Below, in pieces: positions 57,110 through 64,000 of a DNA stretch of 64,000 nucleotides (its first letter is position 1; each line of letters opens with the position of its first letter). The stretch is from Pseudomonas sp. B21_DOA (lineage in GTDB: Bacteria > Pseudomonadota > Gammaproteobacteria > Pseudomonadales > Pseudomonadaceae). The position numbers and the translations under genes are program-made. The stretch spans positions 2,728,001 to 2,792,000 of the forward strand of contig CP086683.1 in assembly GCA_030544685.1 (NCBI GenBank). Reading direction: 5' to 3'. The notes beneath the pieces were generated by a model. It was not told where the DNA came from and did no database searches. It worked only from the letters and a program-made list of their open reading frames with translations.

Positions 57110-57146
57110 AAAAAGCCCCGCCTCTGTAAAGAGAGCGGGGCTTTTT
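57110..57146. terminator. Intrinsic terminator between peroxidase and fadL-type gene
   Basis: The stem AAAAAGCCCCGC / GCGGGGCTTTTT is symmetrical and serves both strands; the minus-strand porin gene ends at 57179. Confidence 0.88.
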
Positions 57147-57178
57147 AGTGGGCGAGGGGTTAGCCTCGCCATCGAGCA

Positions 57179-58450
57179 TCAGAAGCGGTAAGTCGCGCCG
57201 ACACCGAAGCCGTTTGCCGAGTTTTCATACTTGGCATCGTAGGTCTGGCCACGAGCGTTTTCGTTGCGGATGTTGACCGACTCTTCTTTCAGGTACGAGT
57301 ACGCGACATCGATGGTCAGATCGTCGGTCGGGCTCCAGCCGGCACCAATACTGAAGATGGTACGGTCGCCAGTCGGGATACGCGGCGAGCGGTCTTCATT
57401 GTTGGTCGGAGACTGATCGAAGGTCAGACCGGTACGCAGTACCCATTCCTTGTTCAACTGGTACGAGGTACCCACGGCGTAGGCCCAGGAGTCATGCCAG
57501 TTCTGGTCTTCGTTGATCGAACCGAACTGACCGGCCAGCAGAGGCTGCACGCCGGAGTTCTTCACGGTGATCTTGTCCAGTTGGCTCCAGCGAGTCCAGG
57601 TGGTACCGGCGTAGACGTTCCAGCGATCATTGATCGCCTGGGTGACCGAGAAGTCCACGGATTCCGGTGTGGTGATCTTCAGCGAAGCGTCGTACTTCTG
57701 GTTGGCGCCGACACCCACGAGCGCCAGCGCGCCGTAGTTGACCTTGGTGTTGCCTTCGAGCTTGTAGTCGACCTTGGAGTGATAGGTCAGGCCCAGGCGG
57801 GTAGTGTCAGTGGCCTGGACCAGCAAACCGACGTTGTAGCCCAGCGCGGTGTCGTCACCCTTGATCTTGACCTTGCCATCCGGCAGTGCCTGAGTGATCG
57901 ACAGGTTGGATTCCAGCGCGCCGTCGATGCGGTTGATGGTCGGGCCGAAACCGATCGACACCTTGTCGTTGAAGGCGTAGCTGACGGTTGGCTGGAAGGT
58001 GATGACTTGTACTTCGGACTTGCTGCCGAAGTAACGACCGGCAAAGCCGTTTTCATAATCTGTGATCAGACCGAACGGCACGTACACACCGAGACCGAAT
58101 GCCCAGTGATCATCGATCGGTTTTACATAGAAGCCCATAGGTACAGCGGTGAAGGGCACCATGTCGCCTTTGTTGCTGCCGCCGTTAGGGCTGGAGCTGG
58201 CGTTGCTGATATCGGTGTGTGCATCGACAACGGCGACGCCACCGGTGACCTGTTCGCGCTTGATGCGCGCCATGCCGGCCGGGTTGCCATAAACAGTGCT
58301 TGCGTCGTCGGCAGAAGAAGATCGCCCGGCAAAACCAGTCCCCATGCCACTGATGCTTTGTTCGTTGAGGGCAAAACCTGCCGCGAAGATTTGTGTGGAG
58401 GCAAGGGTAACGGCGAGGCTAAGGGTGGTTTTGAGCATGACTTTTTTCAT
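57179..58450 (-). CDS. OmpP1/FadL family outer-membrane transporter
   Basis: This 423-residue outer-membrane porin has a signal peptide ending TQIFA near residue 23. The plug motif FALNEQSISGMGTGFAGRSS and the NPA motif VYGNPAGMARI are diagnostic for FadL-type channels for long-chain fatty acids or other hydrophobics. The protein ends in an aromatic (ATYRF), required for barrel assembly. AGGAG lies 10 bases before the ATG. Several FadL-like proteins occur in most pseudomonads, so the substrate is not assured. Confidence 0.93.
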   Translation of the reverse strand: MKKVMLKTTLSLAVTLASTQIFAAGFALNEQSISGMGTGFAGRSSSADDASTVYGNPAGMARIKREQVTGGVAVVDAHTDISNASSSPNGGSNKGDMVPFTAVPMGFYVKPIDDHWAFGLGVYVPFGLITDYENGFAGRYFGSKSEVQVITFQPTVSYAFNDKVSIGFGPTINRIDGALESNLSITQALPDGKVKIKGDDTALGYNVGLLVQATDTTRLGLTYHSKVDYKLEGNTKVNYGALALVGVGANQKYDASLKITTPESVDFSVTQAINDRWNVYAGTTWTRWSQLDKITVKNSGVQPLLAGQFGSINEDQNWHDSWAYAVGTSYQLNKEWVLRTGLTFDQSPTNNEDRSPRIPTGDRTIFSIGAGWSPTDDLTIDVAYSYLKEESVNIRNENARGQTYDAKYENSANGFGVGATYRF

Positions 58451-58596
58451 TATTAGAACTCCTGGTGATCACCGGGGCGAAAATTACCAACATTTTCGTC
58501 CCAGCGCTATAGCCTGTATGCCTTGAGTTAGAGCGGTTTTGTAGGACAATCCGACCAAAATGGCGGCCTGATGCGAGAACTTGTGAAACCGCCTGG

Positions 58597-59079
58597 TCAG
58601 CAAGCGACCTGATTCAGCGGTGAAACACAGGTTTGCCAGGCATAGGTGAAGTCGCGCAGGCGACCTTGCGGTTGAAAGGTCTGGCGCCAGATGCGGGCCA
58701 TGCCGAGCAGGTCGGTCGGAGCGGGGAGGGTGGGGTTTTGTTCTTCCACCAGTAGCCAGGCGATGGCCGTGGCGTAACGCAGGTTGACGGTCAGTTCCAG
58801 ATGCGGGCCGCTGAGGAACGCATGCTGACTGGCCAAGCCGCGCACCAGGCTGGCGCGCTCCGGATCGAGCGCCAGATAATCGTCCCAGAGTGCCTGATGG
58901 CGATGCTCGGCGATCCGGTAGAGGCCATGGCCACGGCGGTCATGCAGGGCAGACCCGAGGGCGGACTGGCTGGCAGCGATACCCAGCAGCAGGGATTCGG
59001 CGGTTGCGCAGTGGCGTCCCAGATAGATCAATGTGGGACGGATCACATAGCGGCACAGTTCGCTGGCAGCGATACCCAT
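58597..59079 (-). CDS. Conserved protein of unknown function
   Basis: This 160-residue soluble protein (MGIAASELCRYVIRPTLIYL) contains a compact segment LLLGIAASQSALGSALHDRRGHGLYRI and a C-terminal FQPQGRLRDFTYAWQTCVSP. This looks like the small proteins that Pseudomonas genomes keep beside the fadL gene. It resembles phage-derived transglycosylase-accessory or structural proteins only vaguely; I make no functional assignment. The starting ATG is preceded by GAGGGTGTT. Confidence 0.65.
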   Translation of the reverse strand: MGIAASELCRYVIRPTLIYLGRHCATAESLLLGIAASQSALGSALHDRRGHGLYRIAEHRHQALWDDYLALDPERASLVRGLASQHAFLSGPHLELTVNLRYATAIAWLLVEEQNPTLPAPTDLLGMARIWRQTFQPQGRLRDFTYAWQTCVSPLNQVAC

Positions 59080-59297
59080 AACACCCTCGGTTCTTGTTGT
59101 TGAGGGCGAGTCCTGAAGGGCTTTGGCAGCTGTGGATCGACTCAGGCTCGCCGCAAGCGGGTCACGCCGCTTGAGTTGAAGTGTAGTGTCATATTCAGCG
59201 TGTAAAGGACTGTTTTTAAAATATTTCCGCCATGGCTTTCCCGGCGTTAGATCGGAACCTGCTTAGAAGCGCAGCGTTAACAGTGAAATATCAGGCA

Positions 59298-59329
59298 ATA
59301 AAAAGCCCCGCTTTTCAGCAGGGCTTTGC
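59298..59329 (-). terminator. Intrinsic terminator of the DUF1652 gene
   Basis: On the minus strand AAAGCCCTGCTGAAAAGCGG pairs GCCC with GGGC, followed by TTTTTATT. It lies 20 bases past the DUF1652 stop. Confidence 0.75.
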
Positions 59330-59349
59330 TTTTGCAGCCTGTCCGGCTT

Positions 59350-59574
59350 TCAGGCAACCAGTGCCTGCCGGGTACGCTCGATCACGGCCTGCAGCGGTTC
59401 GGCGCTGGAGTATTGATCGGGGTACAAACGCTCGCTGTGACGAGCGATGCCGTGTTCATTGACCACGGTGAAGCTGAAGCAGCCTTTGCGAGCGGCCATG
59501 ATCAGGCAGTTCATTGGAGCAAAAGCGTTGGTTAGGGTGCGAATGGCATCCTGAGTCTGGATTTGAGTAGACAT
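59350..59574 (-). CDS. DUF1652 family small protein
   Basis: This 74-residue protein is of a type largely restricted to Pseudomonas (DUF1652). It has the pattern AFAPMNCLIMAARKGCFSFTVV and SAEPLQAVIERTRQALV. No signal or membrane segment is seen. Its function is unknown. The start at 59574 is preceded by AGGAACACC. Its own terminator suggests a monocistronic message. Confidence 0.8.
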   Translation of the reverse strand: MSTQIQTQDAIRTLTNAFAPMNCLIMAARKGCFSFTVVNEHGIARHSERLYPDQYSSAEPLQAVIERTRQALVA

Positions 59575-60485
59575 AGTTATTAGGTGTTCCTACAAATGAC
59601 ACGGATAAGAACCGTGCAACGTTAAAACGTTCCAGTAACGTTGATCACCATTGATCGAACGAAGAACCCGACTGGAACAAAGCAGCCAGTTTGAAGCGCT
59701 GATAAGTAAGCGCGCTTGGGCTGGCAGGTAGGTACTTAGGAGGACAGGCATCACAGCGAGGGCAAAGGTTCTGGGCCCGGGGTGAAGATCCTGATCAATT
59801 TGCAGGTTGGTTCGGTCAGAGTAAGTGTTCTTCGCAACGCCCTTTGCTTTCATTCAAAGGCAGCGTCGTCGCAAGATTTACCTGGAAACCATCGAGGGGT
59901 CGTTCCCGCTTTTTTCGGCAGTAGCTTCTTGTTTGGAAGTTGACCGTGGGGGGATGTTCGACCGGAATTGACTTTCAGCTTGGTACTAACGCCGCGGATA
60001 GTAACGGATCCGTTCGAGGGAAGCAAACCCCACGACCAAAAAAAGGATCACAGGGAAAGGTCGTGTCGCACCGTCCGTCGGCGTGCATGCTTTTCGCAGA
60101 GCCTTTCGGTCGCTCGCAGCTGCGCAAAATGACCCGAAAAAGCGCACGCATATAACCGGCTCACAGGTACTTGTGCACATTAGTTGCGCAGAGCGTAACG
60201 CAACTGTCACATCGATCCTGACTCCAGTCGCTGCCTGTATCAAAAGTTTAAGTCAATGAAAAATATCGTCTTTTTTTGTTGGTGAAAAAATCGTCAGTTT
60301 GACTGCGAGCCCCATTCCATAAGGCTTTGCGAGGATCAGAGAGCGGTTGTCCACTGACTTATCCACAGCTTCTGTGGATTGTCCCTAGCGCTTGCTCTAG
60401 GACGGGCGTGCCGGGTTTTTTCGACTTTACCTGTAAGAAAAAGAGAGTAAAGTGGCGCGCCTTCCGATCTGTCCCGCAGTGCTTT
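59575..60485. other. Long intergenic region without a credible gene
   Basis: About 910 bases lie between the DUF1652 gene and the Sel1-like gene. The few short open frames are not gene-like. One perfect DnaA box TTATCCACA sits at 60359-60367, facing an imperfect opposite copy TGTGGATT at 60372. A possible promoter, TTTACC-N16-TAAAGT, is at 60426-60453 just before the Sel1-like gene. The AT-rich stretch 60240-60290 could hold an unrecognised small RNA or another promoter; I see no hairpin with a T run to support it. Confidence 0.5.
60426..60453 (+). promoter_or_regulatory. Possible promoter of the Sel1-like gene
   Basis: TTTACC (60426-60431) and TAAAGT (60448-60453) are 16 bases apart. The same stretch contains an inverted repeat, ACTTTAC...GTAAAGT. 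The leader would be about 25 bases to the ATG at 60486. Confidence 0.35.
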
Positions 60486-60809
60486 ATGAAGTTTCGCTCA
60501 GTATCAGACTCTGTTACCTCCAACCCGACCTCCGTGACCGCTCCCAAGCGTTTTTCCGTGCGCGTGGCTGAATGGCTGCTCGATGCGCCGCGCCTGAGCG
60601 ACAGTCCCAGCGCCAAGCACCTGGCCGGCCGTCTGCTCAAGCAACCGGCCCGTGAAGGTGTGGTCGCTGCACAGAGCCGTCTCGGCCAATTGATTTGCCG
60701 GGAGTGCGGCAATGCCCGTGACCGGCGTATCGGTCAGGAGCTGCTGCGTCAGGCCGCCCGCGCCGGTGACCGTCGCGCGCAGCAGGAACTCGGTCTGATC
60801 GAAGACTGA
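60486..60809 (+). CDS. Small Sel1-repeat-like protein
   Basis: This 107-residue basic protein has two helical-repeat halves (AKHLAGRLLKQPAREGVVAAQSRLGQLICR and RIGQELLRQAARAGDRRAQQELG) resembling Sel1/TPR units, which usually mediate protein contacts. The start is ATG 60486 (MKFRSVSDSVTSNPTSV). The open frame extends upstream to 60327, but that crosses the DnaA box and the likely promoter. It is 61 bases before rmuC and may share its transcript. Confidence 0.72.
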   Translation: MKFRSVSDSVTSNPTSVTAPKRFSVRVAEWLLDAPRLSDSPSAKHLAGRLLKQPAREGVVAAQSRLGQLICRECGNARDRRIGQELLRQAARAGDRRAQQELGLIED

Positions 60810-60870
60810 GCTGTCCAAGCCCTGACACCTTGGTTAACCTTCAGGCTTTATCCGATTGGCAGGAGTCGCT

Positions 60871-62349
60871 ATGGCTATGGACTTGACCAGCGTATTGCTC
60901 GGTCTTGCGGCAGCAGGGTTGCCGCTGCTGGCACTGGCCTGGCAGCTGCAACGCCGGGCCAGCAACGCCCAGGCTAATCTGGCCTTGCTCGAAGAGCGCC
61001 TGGCCATGGCGCAACTGGCTCAGGATGGCCTCACCGCGCAGCTTGAAGCCAGCCGCGATGAGATCGCCGATCTCGGCCAGGCCAATGCCGCCAAACAGGC
61101 AGACCTCGCCGCCCTGCGCCGCGAAGTGGAATTGCTGCAGATGGAGCGCGATGACGCCCGCGACGCCTCCCACGCCTGGAACCTCGAACGCGCCAACAAG
61201 GATGCCGAGTTGCGCCGCCTCGACGCCCATGCCGCCTCGCTGAGTGCCGAGCTGCGCGAACAACAGGAAAGCCATCAACAACGTCTCAACGACCTGCAAG
61301 GCTCGCGCGACGAACTGCGCGCGCAATTCGCCGAGCTGGCCGGCAAGATCTTCGATGAGCGTGAGCAGCGCTTTGCCGAAACCAGCCAGCAGCGGCTCGG
61401 GCAGTTACTCGATCCATTGAAAGAACGCATCCAGTCCTTTGAAAAACGCGTTGAAGAAAGCTATCAGGCCGAAGCCCGCGAGCGCTTTTCGCTGGCCAAG
61501 GAGCTGGAGCGTTTGCAGGCGTTGAACCTGCGTCTGAGCGACGAAGCGACCAATCTGACTCGCGCGCTCAAGGGCCAGAAAACCCAGGGCAATTGGGGCG
61601 AACTGATCCTCGAGCGCGTTCTTGAGCACGCGGGTCTGGAGAAGGGCCGCGAATATCAGACCCAAGTCAATCTCAAGGGCCCGGACGGTGAGCGCTTCCA
61701 GCCCGATGTGATCATTTATCTGCCCGGCGACAAGCAGGTAGTGGTCGACTCGAAAGTCAGCCTCACGGCCTATCAACAATATGTTGCGGCTGATGACGAC
61801 ACGTTGGGGCAGATCGCGATCAAGCAGCATGTGTTGTCGCTGCGCAATCATGTCAAAGGTCTGGCCGGCAAGGATTACAAGCGTCTGGAAGGCTTGCACA
61901 GCCTCGATTTCGTTTTGCTGTTCGTACCGATCGAAGCAGCGTTTTCTGCGGCATTGCAGGCTGAGCCGTCGCTGTTTCAGGACGCTTTTGACCGCAATAT
62001 CGTGATTGTCAGCCCTACCACGCTGTTGGCTACGTTGCGGGTGATCGACAGTCTGTGGAAGCAGGAACGGCAGAGCCAGAACGCCCGGGAAATCGCCGAG
62101 CGCGCGGGTTGGCTGTATGACAAGTTCGTGCTGTTTATTCAGGATCTGGACGAAGTGGGCAATCGTCTGCAGCAACTGGACAAGGCTTACAGCTCGGCGC
62201 GTAACAAGCTCACAGAAGGGCGCGGTAATCTGGTCAGCCGCAGTGAGCAGTTGAAGTTGCTCGGTGCGCGGGCGAGCAAGAGCTTGCCGGCGGATTTGCT
62301 GGAGCGGGCGATGACGGACGTTGATGGGTTGGTTGAGTTGCCTGAGTAA
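60871..62349 (+). CDS. rmuC: DNA recombination protein RmuC
   Basis: This 492-residue RmuC-family protein has one N-terminal membrane helix (about 4-26). A long coiled coil follows (about 30-200, rich in LEERLAMAQLAQDG-type heptads). The C-terminal domain with nuclease-like fold begins at GQKTQGNWGELILERVLEHAGL and continues VVDSKVSLTAYQQYV and FVPIEAAFSAALQ. RmuC restrains inversions at short inverted repeats in E. coli, which is notable next to a repeat array. The start is ATG 60871 after GGCAGGAG. Confidence 0.94.
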   Translation: MAMDLTSVLLGLAAAGLPLLALAWQLQRRASNAQANLALLEERLAMAQLAQDGLTAQLEASRDEIADLGQANAAKQADLAALRREVELLQMERDDARDASHAWNLERANKDAELRRLDAHAASLSAELREQQESHQQRLNDLQGSRDELRAQFAELAGKIFDEREQRFAETSQQRLGQLLDPLKERIQSFEKRVEESYQAEARERFSLAKELERLQALNLRLSDEATNLTRALKGQKTQGNWGELILERVLEHAGLEKGREYQTQVNLKGPDGERFQPDVIIYLPGDKQVVVDSKVSLTAYQQYVAADDDTLGQIAIKQHVLSLRNHVKGLAGKDYKRLEGLHSLDFVLLFVPIEAAFSAALQAEPSLFQDAFDRNIVIVSPTTLLATLRVIDSLWKQERQSQNAREIAERAGWLYDKFVLFIQDLDEVGNRLQQLDKAYSSARNKLTEGRGNLVSRSEQLKLLGARASKSLPADLLERAMTDVDGLVELPE

Positions 62350-62370
62350 AGGCTTTGTTTGGCTGATTGG

Positions 62371-62756
62371 GGGCATATCCCTTGCTGCGGTGATGCGGCT
62401 GGCGGTTTCGCCCTTACGGCGACTCACTTTTTTACAAACGCCTAAAAAAAGTAAGCAAAAAAACGCTTGCTCCTGCGTTCGGCCCTCGCAGGCTCGGGTT
62501 CCTTCGCTGCGGGATCGATCCGGGCGCAGCGGCTACGGTTTGCTTCGCTGCACCTCCTTGCGCTGTGTCTGGCTGCGCCAGACGGTCGCTGCGCTCCCAC
62601 CCCGGATCAATCCCTCCACTCAGCCTTCCGACGTCGCCGGTGGATCAAAAGCAAGATCAAAAGCACTCGAGCTAACGCTCATTGTTGAGTGGGGCGGCTT
62701 CGCCGCGGGCAGCTTCGCCGCGGGCAGCTTCGCTGCTTTGCTTTTGCTTTTGCTTT
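62371..62756. repeat. Second copy of the long dispersed repeat
   Basis: This is nearly identical over about 380 bases to 9737-10086, in the same orientation. Shared blocks include TTTCGCCCTTACGGCGACTC, GCTTGCTCCTGCGTTCGGCC, TCGCTGCGGGATCGATCCGG and CTCAGCCTTCCGACGTCGCC. Differences are small: one extra A in the A run, an extra GCAGCTTCGCCGCGG unit, and a longer GCTTTT run. It runs straight into the REP array, just as the copy at 9.7 kb runs into a single REP. Confidence 0.85.
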
Positions 62757-63858
62757 TGTGGGAGCGAGCTTGCTCGCGAAAGCGGCCTGACAGCCGACCT
62801 GTTCCTTGCGGTTGTACCCAATCCCAAATGTGGGAGCGGGCTTGCTCGCAAAGCAGCCTGACAGCCGACCTGTTCCTTGCGGTTGTACCCAATCCCAAAT
62901 GTGGGAGCGGGCTTGCTCGCAAAGCAGCCTGACAGCCGACCTGTTCCTTGCGGTTGTACCCAAATCCAAATGTGGGAGCGAGCTTGCTCGAGAAAGCGGC
63001 CTGACAGCCGACCTGTTCCTTGCGGTTGTACCCAAATCCAAATGTGGGAGCGAGCTTGCTCGAGAAAGCGGCCTGACAGCCGACCTGTTCCTTGCGGTTG
63101 TACCCAAATCCAAATGTGGGAGCGGGCTTGCTCGCAAAGCAGCCTGACAGCCGACCTGTTCCTTGCGGTTGTACCCAAATCCAAATGTGGGAGCGAGCTT
63201 GCTCGAGAAAGCGGCCTGACAGCCGACCTGTTCCTTGCGGTTGTACCCAAATCCAAATGTGGGAGCGAGCTTGCTCGAGAAAGCGGCCTGACAGCCGACC
63301 TGTTCCTTGCGGTTGTACCCAAATCCAAATGTGGGAGCGGGCTTGCTCGCGAAAGCGGCCTGACAGCCGACCTGTTCCTTGCGGTTGTACCCAATCCCAA
63401 ATGTGGGAGCGGGCTTGCTCGCGAAAGCAGCCTGACAGCCGACCTGTTACTTGCGGTTGTACCCAATCCCAAATGTGGGAGCGGGCTTGCTCGCGAAAGC
63501 GGCCTGACAGCCGACCTGTTACTTGCGGTTTTACTCAAATCCAAATGTGGGAGCGAGCCTGCTCGCGAAGGCGGCCTGACAGCCGACCTGTTCCTTGCGG
63601 TTGTACCCAAATCCAAATGTGGGAGCGAGCTTGCTCGCGAAGGCGGCCTGACAGCCGACCTGTTCCTTGCGGTTGTACCCAATCCCAAATGTGGGAGCGG
63701 GCTTGCTCGCGAAGGCGGCCTGACAGCCGACCTGTTCCTTGCGGTTGTACCCAATCCCAAATGTGGGAGCGGGCTTGCTCGCGAAAGCGGCCTGACAGCC
63801 GACCTGTTACTTGCGGTTGTACTCAAATCCAAATGTGGGAGCGAGCCTGCTCGCGATA
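62757..63858. repeat. Tandem REP array, 16 units of 71-72 bp
   Basis: Sixteen head-to-tail units each have the REP core GTGGGAGCGAGCTTGCTCGC, then GGCCTGACAGCCGACCTGTT, then GCGGTTGTACCCAAATCCAAA. Units differ at a few positions: GAGC or GGGC in the core, CTCGCGAAAG, CTCGAGAAAG or CTCGCAAAG, and TTCCTT or TTACTT. Because 72 is a multiple of three, all frames stay open on both strands over long stretches; the resulting 24-residue periodic proteins (up to 400 residues) are not credible. No spacers vary as in a CRISPR. Confidence 0.95.
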
Positions 63859-63877
63859 ACGTCTGCAAGGTCACCTT

Positions 63878-64000
63878 CTACAGAGGCAAATACCGACTCA
63901 AAAGCGCCCGCAACGCCGCCGGCTTCACCGGTTTGGCCAGGTAATCCAGGCCCGCCGCATGCACTTGCGCGACGGTCTCCGTGCGTCCATCCGCGCTGAT
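63878..64000 (-). CDS. C-terminal end of a response-regulator receiver / hybrid sensor kinase (partial)
   Basis: Only the last 40 residues lie in the window; the gene enters from the right edge. The sequence ISADGRTETVAQVHAAGLDY followed by LAKPVKPAALRALLSRYLPL is the alpha4-beta5-alpha5 end of a receiver domain, with the conserved Lys-Pro pair. In Pseudomonas the gene beyond rmuC is commonly a PAS-containing hybrid histidine kinase of the NahK type, so a hybrid kinase is most likely. A lone response regulator is not excluded. The stop is immediately after the REP array. Confidence 0.72.
   Translation of the reverse strand: MSADGRTETVAQVHAAGLDYLAKPVKPAALRALLSRYLPL

Noticed and set aside
59590..59853. 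87-residue minus-strand frame before the DUF1652 gene
   Set aside because: No ribosome site, no signal or motif, and poor codon use. It more likely lies in a leader region.
62757..63858. Possible CRISPR array
   Set aside because: The whole 71-72-bp unit is repeated, with no variable spacers. The repeated core is a REP palindrome and no cas gene is present.
62672..63944. Long open frames (up to 400 residues) on both strands with a 24-residue periodic peptide
   Set aside because: They are produced by the 72-bp REP array, whose length is a multiple of three. Frames are open on both strands at once, there is no ribosome site, and the composition is that of the palindrome.

Overview
The window looks like chromosomal DNA from a member of the Pseudomonas fluorescens group. 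It has GC-rich Pseudomonas-type codon use and the Pseudomonas TCA cluster order gltA / sdhCDAB / sucAB-lpdG-sucCD. It also has a cobO-to-cobS late cobalamin operon followed by MarR/MFS, glutathione peroxidase and FadL genes, and dense REP palindromes of the GTGGGAGCGAGCTTGCTCGCGA type. No tRNA, rRNA, CRISPR, prophage or transposase gene was found. The assignment rests on recognised gene content, not on a database search.

Layout. 0.1-6.2 kb holds a TetR regulator, a DUF808 membrane protein, the mlaA lipid-transport gene overlapping an alpha/beta hydrolase, a small membrane protein and a GH17 glucan enzyme with a membrane tail. 6.5-9.6 kb holds the glycine-betaine binding protein gene betX, then DUF485 and actP (acetate symporter). 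9.6-10.6 kb is a repeat island. 10.6-23.7 kb is the TCA block: gltA divergent from sdhCDAB-sucAB-lpdG-sucCD, with recognisable promoters between gltA and sdhC. 24-36 kb holds braB, DUF599/MAPEG, two overlapping hotdog thioesterases, htpG with a heat-shock-type promoter, dienelactone hydrolase, pirin, OsmC, an amidohydrolase and a chemoreceptor. 35-42.9 kb holds DUF3108-purN-purM on the minus strand and DUF2066-AI-2E permease-hda plus two NlpC/P60 lipoproteins on the plus strand. 43-45 kb holds a PQQ-type sugar dehydrogenase lipoprotein and an unrecognised gene. 45.1-54.4 kb is a cobalamin riboswitch followed by ten adenosylcobalamin genes (cobO, cobB, bluB, cobD, cobC, cobQ, cobP, cobT, alpha-ribazole phosphatase, cobS). 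54.5-59.6 kb holds a MarR/MFS pair with palindromic operators, a glutathione peroxidase, a FadL porin and small conserved proteins. 60.5-64 kb holds a Sel1-like protein, rmuC, a second copy of the long repeat, a 16-unit REP array and the C-terminal end of a hybrid sensor kinase.

Two things stand out. First, ten genes carry eleven single-base deletions in or next to homopolymer runs: gltA, htpG, pirin (twice), OsmC, DUF3108, AI-2E permease, the second NlpC/P60 gene, cobO, cobB and the alpha-ribazole phosphatase gene. Restoring one base at each site gives back a continuous reading frame of ordinary family length (for cobB, with an extra REP-encoded tail). This looks far more like sequencing error than biological decay, so these genes are annotated across the breaks. 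Second, the repeat content is unusually informative. A roughly 390-bp element occurs at about 9.7 kb and about 62.4 kb, each time running into a REP unit. At the second site that unit has been amplified into 16 tandem copies.
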